64,000 bases of DNA from Caulobacterales bacterium 32-69-10. Its GTDB lineage: Bacteria; Pseudomonadota; Alphaproteobacteria; Caulobacterales; Caulobacteraceae. The DNA is taken from contig NCED01000007.1 of NCBI GenBank assembly GCA_002280485.1, positions 6,924 through 70,923 on the forward strand, read 5' to 3'. This document shows, in pieces, positions 38,690 to 48,530 of the stretch. Both the position numbers and the translations under genes were made by a program. Positions within the stretch are counted from its first letter, which is position 1. Every line of letters starts with the position of its first letter. Below the pieces are notes generated by a model. The model was not told where the DNA came from. It did not search any database and saw only the letters and a program-made list of their open reading frames with translations.

Positions 38690-38964
38690 ACGAGCAAGGG
38701 GTCGATGCTAAGGTTTCCCCTCGCATCGACCCCTCACCGTGGTTCTCCGTGAAGAGAACCCAAGTCTGGAGGCGTCCGATCTGGCGGCTCCGGGTCGCCC
38801 CGAACTTCACCATCTCTGGACCGTTGCTTTAGAACAAGCTCAGGGTTTCCCCTCGGCCTGTCTTCCGGCTCCGTCTTTCCGTCTTCGTCCCGGGTTTCCC
38901 CGTTTCGTCGGCGGTCAGTTCCTTTCGACAGTTGAAGGGTGCGCCCCGATTGCTTGGTCGGCAA
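38690..38964 (-). ncRNA. candidate structured RNA, copy B
   Basis: Second copy of the element at 38236-38517, in the same orientation. GAAA-tetraloop hairpins lie at 38891-38902 (CGGG-GAAA-CCCG) and 38842-38853 (AGGG-GAAA-CCCT); a third GAAA loop sits at the tip of the terminal stem. Two further stems are seen: 38739-38758 (7 pairs, six-base loop) and the 11-pair terminator-like stem. A parallel 76-codon frame (TTG 38964 to TGA 38734) is open, but no ribosome site precedes it. No confident promoter was found. The whole 38152-39071 interval holds no recognisable protein gene. Confidence 0.5.
38698..38733 (-). terminator. terminator-like hairpin of RNA copy B
   Basis: A perfect 11-pair stem (38698-38708 with 38723-38733, arm GGGGTCGATGC) encloses a small inner hairpin with a GAAA loop. 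The minus strand continues TTGCTCGTTTCT, a broken T-rich tract. It lies directly after the TGA of the open frame in copy B. Confidence 0.6.
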
Positions 38965-39056
38965 GCGGGGGAATCTACGCCCCTGTGACCCATTTGACGG
39001 CCGCAGTGGACAAGCCGGTGAGAAAGCCGCTAAACGATTGTAAGTGCAGATAAAAA

Positions 39057-39065
39057 TTATCCACA
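39057..39065 (+). promoter_or_regulatory. perfect DnaA box TTATCCACA
   Basis: An exact match to the DnaA-box consensus inside the only clearly AT-rich patch nearby (39044-39075), just after the convergent end of the ABC-F gene. A near match (AGTGGACAA, opposite strand) lies at 39005-39013. Together with two sites at 38558 and 38623 this makes four in about 500 bases. Confidence 0.5.
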
Positions 39066-39071
39066 GTCAAA

Positions 39072-40900
<1,829 letters not shown>

Positions 40901-40904
<4 letters not shown>

Positions 40905-42865
40905 TGTACGATTTCCGGTTCCACGACTTCGGGAGGGGCGGCGAGGCTTTCGAAGGTCGCCGAAAGGTCGTTGTAGAAGGCCGCCCGCGCCTCGTCGATC
41001 ACCTGGCCGGGGGCGGGGTCGAAGTCGCGCACGGGCAGGCCCTGGTGGGCGGCGGTCATGAACCGTTTCCACACCGAGGCGGCCACGTCGCCGCCGCCCA
41101 CGTCGCGCATCGGCCGGGCGCGGTCGTCGCCGATCCACACCCCGGCCACGATGTCGGGGGTGAAGCCGATGAACCAGGCGTCGCGGTTATCCTGGTTGGT
41201 GCCGGTCTTGCCGGCCGCCGGTCGGCCTATGGCGGCGCGCCTGCCGGTGCCGCGTTGGATCACGCCTTCCATCATGCGCACCATCTGCCCGCTCAGGGCC
41301 GCCGGGTAAACCGGCGCCGGCGCACTTCCGCTGCGCCGATAGAGCACGACCCCCTCCGGCGTGGCGATCTGCTCGATCAGCCAGGGCAGGGAGCTGCGCC
41401 CGCCCTGCTGGAACACCTGATAGCCGGAGACGAGGTGGATCAGGCTGGTCTCGTAGGAGCCCAGGGCCACGGAGGGGCGCGGCTGGGGCGGGATCTCGGA
41501 CAGGCCGAAGCGCCGGGCCAGGGTGGCGACCTTCCCGGCCCCGACCTCCTGGGTCAGCTTGACCGGCACGGTGTTGATCGACCGGGCGAAGGCGTCGGCC
41601 AGGGTGACTTCGCCGGAATAGCCGCCGCCATAGTTCTGCGGCGCCCAGTCGCCGATCCGGACCGGGCCGTCCACGCGGATGTCCTGGGGCTTCAGCCCGC
41701 CTTGAAGGGCGGCGGCGTAGACGAAGGGTTTGAAGGCCGAGCCGGGCTGGCGGCGGGCCTGGGTCGCCCGGTTGAAGGCGCTTTCCCGATGGTCCAGCCC
41801 GCCGACCATGGCCCGGATGGCGCCCTCGGGGCCCAGGGCGACCAGGGCCCCCTGGCTGGCGCCGCGGCTGGCGTTGGCGGCGGCCGCCTCACGGATCGCC
41901 GCGGCGGCCTCGCGCTGCAAGGGGCCGTCGAGGCTGAGGCGGACCACGAGGTCGGGCCGGCCGCCTGAGACCAGCTCGCGGGCGCGGATGGCGGCGAGGT
42001 CCAGGGCGTAGCCGAACACCCCCTCGGCCGGATTGTCGGGGGCGAGGCGCGGCGGCGCGGCGCGGGCCGCGGCCTGTTCGGTCAGGGTGATCCACTTCTC
42101 GCGCCGCATCCGCTCCAGGACCAGGCGCGAGCGGGTGATCGCCGCCGCCATGTCGTTGGTGGGCGCGAGGCGCGTGGGGGCCTTGGGCAGGGCGGCGAGC
42201 ACCGCGGCCTCGGCCAGGGTGAGCCGGCGGGCGGGCTTGCCGAAATAGACCTGGGCCGCCGCCTCGATGCCATAGGCGCCGGCGCCGAAGTAGATGCGGT
42301 TCAGGTAGAGTTTGAGGATGTCGTCCTTGCCCATGCGCTGCTCGATGCGCATGGCCAGCACCGCCTCCTGGATCTTGCGGCGCAAGGTCTGCTCGGGGGT
42401 CAGGAACAGGGTGCGGGCGATCTGCTGGGTGATGGTCGAGCCGCCCTCGACGATGCGGCGGGCCTGCAGGTCGGCCTTGGCCGCGCGGGCGATGCCGATC
42501 AGGTCGACGCCGAAGTGGGAATAGAACCGGCGGTCCTCGGCGGCGAGGAAGGCGTGGGGCACATAGGGCGGCAGGTCGGCCAGGCGCAGCACCTCGCCCC
42601 TAGCCGGGCCGCGCCAGCCGATCTCGGTCCCGTTGCGGTCGTGGAATTCCATGCTGGGGGGCTGGTTCAGCCGCCAAAGCGCCGCCTGGTCCGGCGCCTG
42701 CGGCAGGTCGGCCAGGGCGAGGCGCCAGACCCACACCGCCAGCAGCACCCCCACCAGCACGCCGGCCGCGCCCATGACCCCGATCACGGCGATCGTCGCC
42801 CGGCGCTTGCGCGAGCGTCCGTGCGCGAGGTCTGCGCGGATTGGGGGAGGGGGGGCGTCGGACAA
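40901..42865 (-). CDS. class A penicillin-binding protein (PBP1a-like)
   Basis: A 654-residue bifunctional peptidoglycan synthase. After a basic cytoplasmic stretch and one membrane anchor (IAVIGVMGAAGVLVGVLLAV), the GT51 glycosyltransferase domain shows AAEDRRFYSHFGVD, GGSTITQQIARTLFL, RKIQEAVLAMRIEQ and KLYLNRIYFGAGAYGIEAAA. The transpeptidase domain has SAFK (active Ser in QPGSAFKPF), SIN and KTGTNQD. All catalytic motifs are present. The start is TTG 42865 with a weak ribosome site, so the N-terminus is uncertain. It is transcribed ahead of the ABC-F gene. Confidence 0.92.
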
Positions 42866-42959
42866 GGCGGATATCGGCCCTTCGGGTTCGGCGATGACGG
42901 GATCGGGCCTATATAGGCGGCCAGCCCTTCCCGTGCGTCACGCGTATCGAGTCCCCACG

Positions 42960-43421
42960 ATGAACGAAAAGCCCTTCTGGGAGGTCAAGCGGCTCGACCG
43001 GATGAGCAAGGGCGAGTGGGAGAGCCTGTGCGACGGCTGCGGCCGCTGCTGCCTGATCCGCTTCGAGGACGAGGACACCGGCACGGTCATGCCGACGCGG
43101 GTCGCCTGCCAGCTGTTCGACGACGCGACCTGCCGCTGTTCCGACTACGCGCGCCGCAAGCGCTATGTGCCCGACTGCGTGAAACTGACCCCCTGGAACA
43201 TCGAGGCGCTGCAGTGGATGCCGCTGTCGTGCGCCTATCGCCGGCTGCACGAAGGGCGGGGCCTGCCCGACTGGCACCCCCTGGTCACCGGCGATCCCGA
43301 AAGCGTGCACCGGGCCGGGATCAGCATGCGCGGCCAGACCATTTCCGAGCGGGTGCTCGCCGCCCCCGAGGATGCGCTGGATTTCGAAGCGCCCGAGCTG
43401 CTCATCGACCCGGATCGGTGA
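42960..43421 (+). CDS. YcgN/UPF0260 cysteine-cluster protein
   Basis: A 153-residue protein of the UPF0260 (YcgN) family. The conserved Cys pattern is visible: SLCDGCGRCCLIRFED, then VACQLFDDATCRCSDYARRK, then VPDCVKLTP and LSCAYRRL, nine cysteines that probably bind an iron-sulfur cluster or zinc. The function is unknown. It is divergent from the PBP gene and precedes a perfect palindrome. Confidence 0.88.
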   Translation: MNEKPFWEVKRLDRMSKGEWESLCDGCGRCCLIRFEDEDTGTVMPTRVACQLFDDATCRCSDYARRKRYVPDCVKLTPWNIEALQWMPLSCAYRRLHEGRGLPDWHPLVTGDPESVHRAGISMRGQTISERVLAAPEDALDFEAPELLIDPDR

Positions 43422-43441
43422 CGAATGCGGGTTCATTGAAT

Positions 43442-43467
43442 CTTATGTGGCATTAATGCCACATAAG
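43442..43467. promoter_or_regulatory. perfect 26-base AT-rich palindrome
   Basis: Each half reads CTTATGTGGCATT toward the centre; the 26 bases are fully self-complementary without a spacer. It lies 20 bases after the YcgN stop and 58 before the DnaJ-like gene. The absence of a loop and T-tract argues against a terminator; the position and symmetry suit an operator for a dimeric regulator of the DnaJ-like gene. The sequence does not match the CIRCE element. Confidence 0.5.
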
Positions 43468-43525
43468 GCCTTGTAAGCCCGGGCCAATCGCTTAATTGAG
43501 GGCGACACGTTTCGAGGGGCTGTCT

Positions 43526-44440
43526 TTGGCGCAAGATCCTTATGCCGAGCTGGGCGTCGCCCGCGGCGCCGGGCAGGAAGACATCCGCAAGGCCTTCCGC
43601 AAGCTCGCCAAGCAGCTGCATCCCGACAAGAACCCCGGCGACAAGCCCTCCGAGGAGCGCTTCAAGCGCGTGAGCGCGGCCTTCGACATCCTGGGCGACC
43701 CGGAAAAGAAGGCCAAGTTCGACCGCGGCGAGATCGACGCCGACGGCCGCGAGACCATGCGCAGCCCGTTCGGCGGCGGCGGCGGCGGCGGTCCCTGGGG
43801 ACCCCGTCCGGGCGCGCAGCACGGCGGGTTCGAGGGCGCCGACTTCGAAGACATTCTGGGCGAGGTGTTCGGCGCGCGGGGCGGCGGCTTCCGCCCCGGC
43901 GGCTTCACCCAGAAGGGCGCCGACCTCAGGGTCCGCATCGAGATCGAGCTGGAGGACGCCATCCGCGGGGCGACCAAGCGGATCGCCTTCTCCGATGGCC
44001 GCACGGTGGACGTCACCATTCCCAAGGGCGCCGCCGAGGGCCAGGTGCTGCGGCTGAAGGGCCAGGGCTCGCCCGGGCGCAGCGGCCAGAACGGCGACGC
44101 CCTGGTCGAACTCGTCATCCGCCCGCACCCGCTCTACCGGCGCGAAGGCCACGACCTGCACATGGACCTGCCGGTCTCGGTTCCCGACGCGGTGCTGGGC
44201 GCCAAGGTCGACGCCCCGACCCCCGAAGGGGTGGTCAGCCTGACCGTGCCCAAGGGCTCCAACTCGGGCACGGCCCTGCGCCTCAAGGGCCGCGGCGCCA
44301 TCGACCCCGGTACGGGCCGGCGCGGCGACCTGTTCGCCCGGCTGGTGGTCACCCTGCCCGAGACCGTCGACCCCGAGCTGGAGCGCTTCGCCCAGACCTG
44401 GCGCGAAAAACGGCCCTACACGCCGCGACGGAAGGGCTGA
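43526..44440 (+). CDS. DnaJ-class co-chaperone (CbpA-like)
   Basis: A 304-residue type II J-protein. The J-domain occupies the first 70 residues with the HPD motif in QLHPDKNPGD; a Gly-rich linker (FGGGGGGGPWGP) follows, and two substrate-binding beta domains make up the rest (VRIEIELEDAIRGATKRIAF; GHDLHMDLPVSVPDAVLGAK). There is no zinc finger, so it is CbpA/DnaJ2-like rather than true DnaJ. TTG 43526 has GAGGGG six bases upstream; a TTG at 43496 is less likely. Confidence 0.88.
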   Translation: MAQDPYAELGVARGAGQEDIRKAFRKLAKQLHPDKNPGDKPSEERFKRVSAAFDILGDPEKKAKFDRGEIDADGRETMRSPFGGGGGGGPWGPRPGAQHGGFEGADFEDILGEVFGARGGGFRPGGFTQKGADLRVRIEIELEDAIRGATKRIAFSDGRTVDVTIPKGAAEGQVLRLKGQGSPGRSGQNGDALVELVIRPHPLYRREGHDLHMDLPVSVPDAVLGAKVDAPTPEGVVSLTVPKGSNSGTALRLKGRGAIDPGTGRRGDLFARLVVTLPETVDPELERFAQTWREKRPYTPRRKG

Positions 44441-44530
44441 GTTCGTCCGTTCATCGGGAAGGCGGCTTGAACACTGGCGCTTCCCAGTCGTTCAGGGCCT
44501 ATTCAGTCGCGCCTCAATAGGAAGGGACCC

Positions 44531-44857
44531 ATGAAGGTCCGAGCCGTATCCATTTTCTGCGCGGTCGCGACGATGCTTTCGCCCCTGGCCGCCCAAGCGC
44601 AGCCCCGGGGCGACAGCCTCGGCGCGGGCTGGCGTGAGCAGCAGGATGAGGCCCGCCGCGGCGTGCAGCAGGGCAACCTGCCGCTCGCCCAGGTGGTGGC
44701 GATCGTCGCCCGCCGCACGCCGGGCTCCCTGCTCGACGCCGGGCTGGAGGATGGTCCCGGCGGACGCCAGGTGTACCGTGTACGCTGGGCGGCCGCCGAC
44801 GGCCGGCGGATCGACTATCTGGTGGACGCCCGCAGCGGCGCCATCATCAGCCCGTAA
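44531..44857 (+). CDS. small periplasmic PepSY-domain protein
   Basis: A 108-residue exported protein: signal peptide MKVRAVSIFCAVATMLSPLA with cleavage after AQAQ, then a single PepSY unit (GNLPLAQVVAIVARRTPGSL, YRVRWAAADGRRIDYLVDAR). AGGAAGGGA precedes the ATG. It sits nine bases before the feuP-like regulator, a common position for PepSY inhibitors or sensors of the cognate kinase. In rhizobia an unrelated small periplasmic protein, FeuN, restrains FeuPQ; an analogous role here is inference. Confidence 0.78.
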   Translation: MKVRAVSIFCAVATMLSPLAAQAQPRGDSLGAGWREQQDEARRGVQQGNLPLAQVVAIVARRTPGSLLDAGLEDGPGGRQVYRVRWAAADGRRIDYLVDARSGAIISP

Positions 44858-44866
44858 GGAAGCCGC

Positions 44867-45547
44867 ATGCGAATCCTCCTGGTGGAAGACGACGCCGACC
44901 TGTCGCGTCAGCTCAAGCAGAGCCTCGGCGACGCCGGCTATGCGGTGGACCATGCCCCCGATGGCGAGGAGGCTCAGTTCCTCGGCGACACCGAACCCTA
45001 TGACGCCATCGTGCTCGACCTCGGCCTGCCCAAGATCGACGGGGTGTCGGTGCTGGAGCGCTGGCGCAAGGACGGCCTGGCCACCCCGGTGCTGATCCTC
45101 ACCGCCCGCGGGGCCTGGAGCGAGAAGGTGGCGGGCTTCGACGCCGGCGCCGACGACTACCTGACCAAGCCCTTCCACACCGAGGAGCTGCTGGCCCGCC
45201 TGCGCGCCCTGGTGCGCCGGGCCGCCGGCCACGCGGCGCCCGCCCTGGCCTGCGGCGGCCTGCGCCTCGATCCCCGCGCCGCGCGGGCCTCGGTCAATGG
45301 CGAGCCGGTGCGCCTGACCTCGCTGGAATACCGGCTGCTGCACTACATGATGATGCACACCGGCCGGGTGATCAGCCGCACCGAGCTGGTCGAGCACCTC
45401 TACGACCAGGACTTCGACCGGGATTCCAACACCATCGAGGTGTTCATCGGCCGCCTGCGCAAGAAGATCGGGCCGGACCGGATCGAGACCGTGCGCGGCC
45501 TGGGCTACCGGCTGGCGCCCCTCGCAGGCGAACCGGCGGAGGGCTGA
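44867..45547 (+). CDS. feuP: two-component response regulator, FeuP-like
   Basis: A 226-residue OmpR-family regulator. Receiver: LLVEDDADL, phospho-acceptor Asp51 in AIVLDLGLPKIDG, Lys in DYLTKPFH. Winged helix at about 125-220 (LTSLEYRLLHYMMMHTGRVI, DSNTIEVFIGRLRKKIG). It resembles the PhoP/FeuP group, which in rhizobia controls exopolysaccharide and cyclic-glucan export. The symbol is assigned from sequence type and from synteny with cycHJKL and degP. The stop overlaps the kinase ATG (TGATG). Confidence 0.85.
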   Translation: MRILLVEDDADLSRQLKQSLGDAGYAVDHAPDGEEAQFLGDTEPYDAIVLDLGLPKIDGVSVLERWRKDGLATPVLILTARGAWSEKVAGFDAGADDYLTKPFHTEELLARLRALVRRAAGHAAPALACGGLRLDPRAARASVNGEPVRLTSLEYRLLHYMMMHTGRVISRTELVEHLYDQDFDRDSNTIEVFIGRLRKKIGPDRIETVRGLGYRLAPLAGEPAEG

Positions 45548-46977
45548 TGTCCGTCCCCGGCCTGCGCCTGGGAGAGCTTCGCCTGGGAGAACTCGGCCGG
45601 GGCGTGCTGGGCCGTCCGTCGATCACCCGGCGGCTGATCCTGCTGGCCTTGGGCTGGAGCCTGATGCTGCTGATCGTCACCGGCGTCGCCCTGTCGCTGT
45701 TCTTCCATCAGGCCTCGCTCAGCCGGTTCGACCAGTCGCTGGGCGACACCGCCGAGGCGCTTTACGCCGGCTCGACGGTCGAGGACGGCCAGCCGGTCGC
45801 CCCGCCATTGACCGACGCCCGGGCGCTCAGGGCCTATTCCGGCAAGTACTGGCAGATCGGCGAATTCACCGCGGACGGGAAGCTGCGCGCCGTGTCCCGG
45901 TCCCGCTCCCTGTGGGATTCGGTGATGCAGGCCCCGCCGGACCTGGCGGCGAGACTGCGGCGCTCGCCGGGCGAGCCGGTCCGCTACGACGCCGTCGGCC
46001 CGGCCATGGAGCCGATCCGGGCCCTGGCCATGATGGGCCAGTTGCCGGGGCGGACCGAGCCGGTGGTGTTCATGGCCGCCGAGGATCGGCGGATCATCGA
46101 CCGCGACGTGCGCCGCTTCGCCCTCACCACGTCGGTGACCCTGGCCCTGCTCGGGGCGGGCCTGGCCGCCGCCGTCTTCCTGCAGGTGCGGGTGGGCCTG
46201 GGGCCCCTGTTCGCCATGGGCCGCGAGGTCGCCGCCGTGCGCCAGGGCAAGGCTCAGCGCCTGTCCACGACCTATCCGGCCGAGCTCGACCCCCTGGCTG
46301 GCGAACTCAACGCCCTGCTCGACCACAATCAGGAGGTCGTGGAGCGCCAGCGCACCCACGTCGGCAACCTGGCCCATGCCCTGAAGACCCCGATCTCGGT
46401 GATGCTGGCCGAGGCCGAGCAGCAGCCGGGCGCCCTGGCCGGCGTCGTCACCCGCCAGGCTCAGGCCATGCGCGATCACGTCGAGCACCACCTGCGGCGC
46501 GCCCGGGCGGCGGCCCGCACCACAGGGGTCGGCGAGCGGACGTCAGTAGCCGAGGTGCTGGACGAACTGACCCGCACCCTGGAGCGGATCTATCGCGGCA
46601 AGGTCCAGGTGGAGTGGGACGCCCCGGACGAACTCAACTTCGCCGGCGAGCGGCAGGATCTGCAGGAGATGGCCGGCAACATCATGGAGAACGCCTGCAA
46701 GTGGGCTCGCGGGCGGGTGCGCGCGACAACCGCGGAGGGGACGGACCCCCGCCGTTTCCTGCTGGTGGTCGAGGATGACGGCCCCGGCCTGCCGCCCGAT
46801 CAGCACGCGGCGGTTCTCAGACGAGGCGAGCGGCTGGACGAGAATGCGCCCGGCTCCGGGCTTGGTCTTTCTATCGTCGATGAACTCGCGCGTGCATATG
46901 GCGGAGATCTCAACTTATCCGATTCAGTCTTGGGCGGGCTGAAGATCGCCCTCAGTCTACCCCGGGCCGAGGTCTGA
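45547..46977 (+). CDS. feuQ: two-component sensor kinase, FeuQ/PhoQ-like
   Basis: A 476-residue membrane kinase. Helices at about 28-55 (LILLALGWSLMLLIVTGVAL) and about 193-215 flank a periplasmic sensor domain of some 140 residues. The HAMP-like region is followed by the DHp box VGNLAHALKTPISVMLAEAE, where His is in HALKTP as in PhoQ/FeuQ types, the N-box MAGNIMENACKWARG, and VVEDDGPGLPPD and GSGLGLSIVDELAR. It is coupled to the regulator gene and is probably modulated by the PepSY protein upstream. Confidence 0.87.
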   Translation: MSVPGLRLGELRLGELGRGVLGRPSITRRLILLALGWSLMLLIVTGVALSLFFHQASLSRFDQSLGDTAEALYAGSTVEDGQPVAPPLTDARALRAYSGKYWQIGEFTADGKLRAVSRSRSLWDSVMQAPPDLAARLRRSPGEPVRYDAVGPAMEPIRALAMMGQLPGRTEPVVFMAAEDRRIIDRDVRRFALTTSVTLALLGAGLAAAVFLQVRVGLGPLFAMGREVAAVRQGKAQRLSTTYPAELDPLAGELNALLDHNQEVVERQRTHVGNLAHALKTPISVMLAEAEQQPGALAGVVTRQAQAMRDHVEHHLRRARAAARTTGVGERTSVAEVLDELTRTLERIYRGKVQVEWDAPDELNFAGERQDLQEMAGNIMENACKWARGRVRATTAEGTDPRRFLLVVEDDGPGLPPDQHAAVLRRGERLDENAPGSGLGLSIVDELARAYGGDLNLSDSVLGGLKIALSLPRAEV

Positions 46978-47051
46978 CTGCGCTCTTCGCGAACGATTAA
47001 CCAAGCACGGCCACTTTAGACCCACCTTTTTCACAAGGGCGCCGCCGCTGC

Positions 47052-48392
47052 ATGGGCGAGTTGTCGGAAGTCAGACGGGGCGCCGTACGCCGCCTGATCG
47101 AGCAGGTTCCCGACCGCGCGATCCGCAGTCTGGAGTCGGCGCTGGCCCATGGCGGCCGCGGCGACCGCTCCATGGCCATGGTCAAGGACATGGTCAACGC
47201 CGAGGTCCTGGAGCGCCGTGTCCGATCCGCCGTCCTGGCTCCTCTCATGCCCCTGTGCGCCCCGCCCCGCGACGGGCTGCTGCGCCTGGCCTTCCCCTAT
47301 ACGGCTCCGGCGCTGACCTGGCGCGGCCTGAAGGCGGCCGACCCCCAGGGCGTGGGCCAGGCCGTCCGCGCCGGCCTGCACCTGCGCGCCGACGACGATG
47401 CGCCGGCGCTGTTCGACGAACTGGCCTTGCGCGCCGCCAAGGGCCTGCGCGCCGAGGAGCCGGCCTTCGCGCCTCTGCGTCAGGCGCTGGAGCCGCGGGG
47501 GCCCGCCGCCGCCGAGCAGTTCGCCCGCGCCCTGGCTCTGACGCCCCTGGCGCGGCAGGCTCTGGGTCGCCTGCCGGTCTGGGTGCGCACCCTCAGCGGA
47601 GATTATGCGGCCTCGATCCGGCTGGCCTTCCGCGACGCGGTGACGGTGAACGAGGACGCCGGCCCGGTTTTCATCGAGATCCTGTTCGGTCACCTGGAGG
47701 AGCCGCATCAGGTGCTTCGGCTGATCTCGCTGGTCATGGACCGGCCGAGCGATCGCTACCTGGCCGCTTCTGAGCTCGCCAGCTTCGGCGACCGGCTGCT
47801 CGGCGACCTCGACCGCTGCATCGAAGAGGTCCGGCGATTCGACGCCTCGCGCGGGCTCGAGGGCGGCGTGTCCCTGGCCGTCTCGGTCCACACCGGGGTC
47901 GCCATCGTCCAGGAGTTCGAACAGTGGCTGGAGATCAAGCGCGAGGGGCCCTGGGGATCGCGGCTCACCCGGCAGAGGCGCGCCCTGGCCATGGCCGTCG
48001 AAGCGCGGCTGCGCGAGGTCGAAACCGCCGTGACCGCGGCCCTGCCGCTGGCTTCCGGCCGATCGACGGCCCGCACGGTGCGCGACGCCCCGAGACTGGC
48101 GGTTGACCCCGATCCCGCGGCGGTGGTGCGGGCCAGGGCTCTGCTCGCCTTCCTTTACGAATGCCGCCTTTCGGCCAGCCACGGCGGTTTCGGCTCGGTC
48201 CGGGCCAAGGTGGTCGATGCGCTCGATCCGAGGATCGACCAGTACGTCGAGGATCTGCTCGAGATGCTGCACCTGGGCGAGGAGCCGGCCGACCGGGTCC
48301 GCGCCTATCTGGAGATCGCCGGCGAATTCATGGGGCTGGTGCGCGACCCCAAGGCCGCCGACATCGTGCGACGCCGCGCCGCCGTCGCCTGA
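47052..48392 (+). CDS. conserved hypothetical protein, unknown
   Basis: A 446-residue, largely helical cytoplasmic protein without recognised domain. Visible features: a basic start (MGELSEVRRGAVRRLIEQVP), a segment resembling HEAT-like repeats (ALGRLPVWVRTLSGDYAASI, IEILFGHLEEPHQVLRLISL) and a C-terminal region with LLAFLYECRLSASHGGFGSV. Some helices recall DUF2336 proteins but the match is too weak to assign. Base composition is like the core genome, so it is probably a resident Caulobacterales gene. It follows feuQ after 74 bases. Confidence 0.65.
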   Translation: MGELSEVRRGAVRRLIEQVPDRAIRSLESALAHGGRGDRSMAMVKDMVNAEVLERRVRSAVLAPLMPLCAPPRDGLLRLAFPYTAPALTWRGLKAADPQGVGQAVRAGLHLRADDDAPALFDELALRAAKGLRAEEPAFAPLRQALEPRGPAAAEQFARALALTPLARQALGRLPVWVRTLSGDYAASIRLAFRDAVTVNEDAGPVFIEILFGHLEEPHQVLRLISLVMDRPSDRYLAASELASFGDRLLGDLDRCIEEVRRFDASRGLEGGVSLAVSVHTGVAIVQEFEQWLEIKREGPWGSRLTRQRRALAMAVEARLREVETAVTAALPLASGRSTARTVRDAPRLAVDPDPAAVVRARALLAFLYECRLSASHGGFGSVRAKVVDALDPRIDQYVEDLLEMLHLGEEPADRVRAYLEIAGEFMGLVRDPKAADIVRRRAAVA

Positions 48393-48530
48393 TCGACGCG
48401 TACCCCGTCCGCATGGTCCGCCGGTCCTGCGCAGGACCTAATCACCGTTGCAACTCCAAGCTTAACCATTCTACCGTCCGGGCGACGGATGGGGACGGCA
48501 GGTCCACGCTCCGTCGCCGGGGCGACAAGC

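Noticed and set aside
38281..38964. Two small proteins (78 and 76 codons) on the minus strand
   Set aside because: Kept only as an alternative: TTG starts lack ribosome sites, and hairpins with GAAA loops and terminator-like ends explain the conservation better as RNA.
38558..39065. Chromosome origin of replication
   Set aside because: Four DnaA-like sites but no AT-rich unwinding region of usual size and none of the usual neighbours (hemE, dnaA, parAB, gidA).
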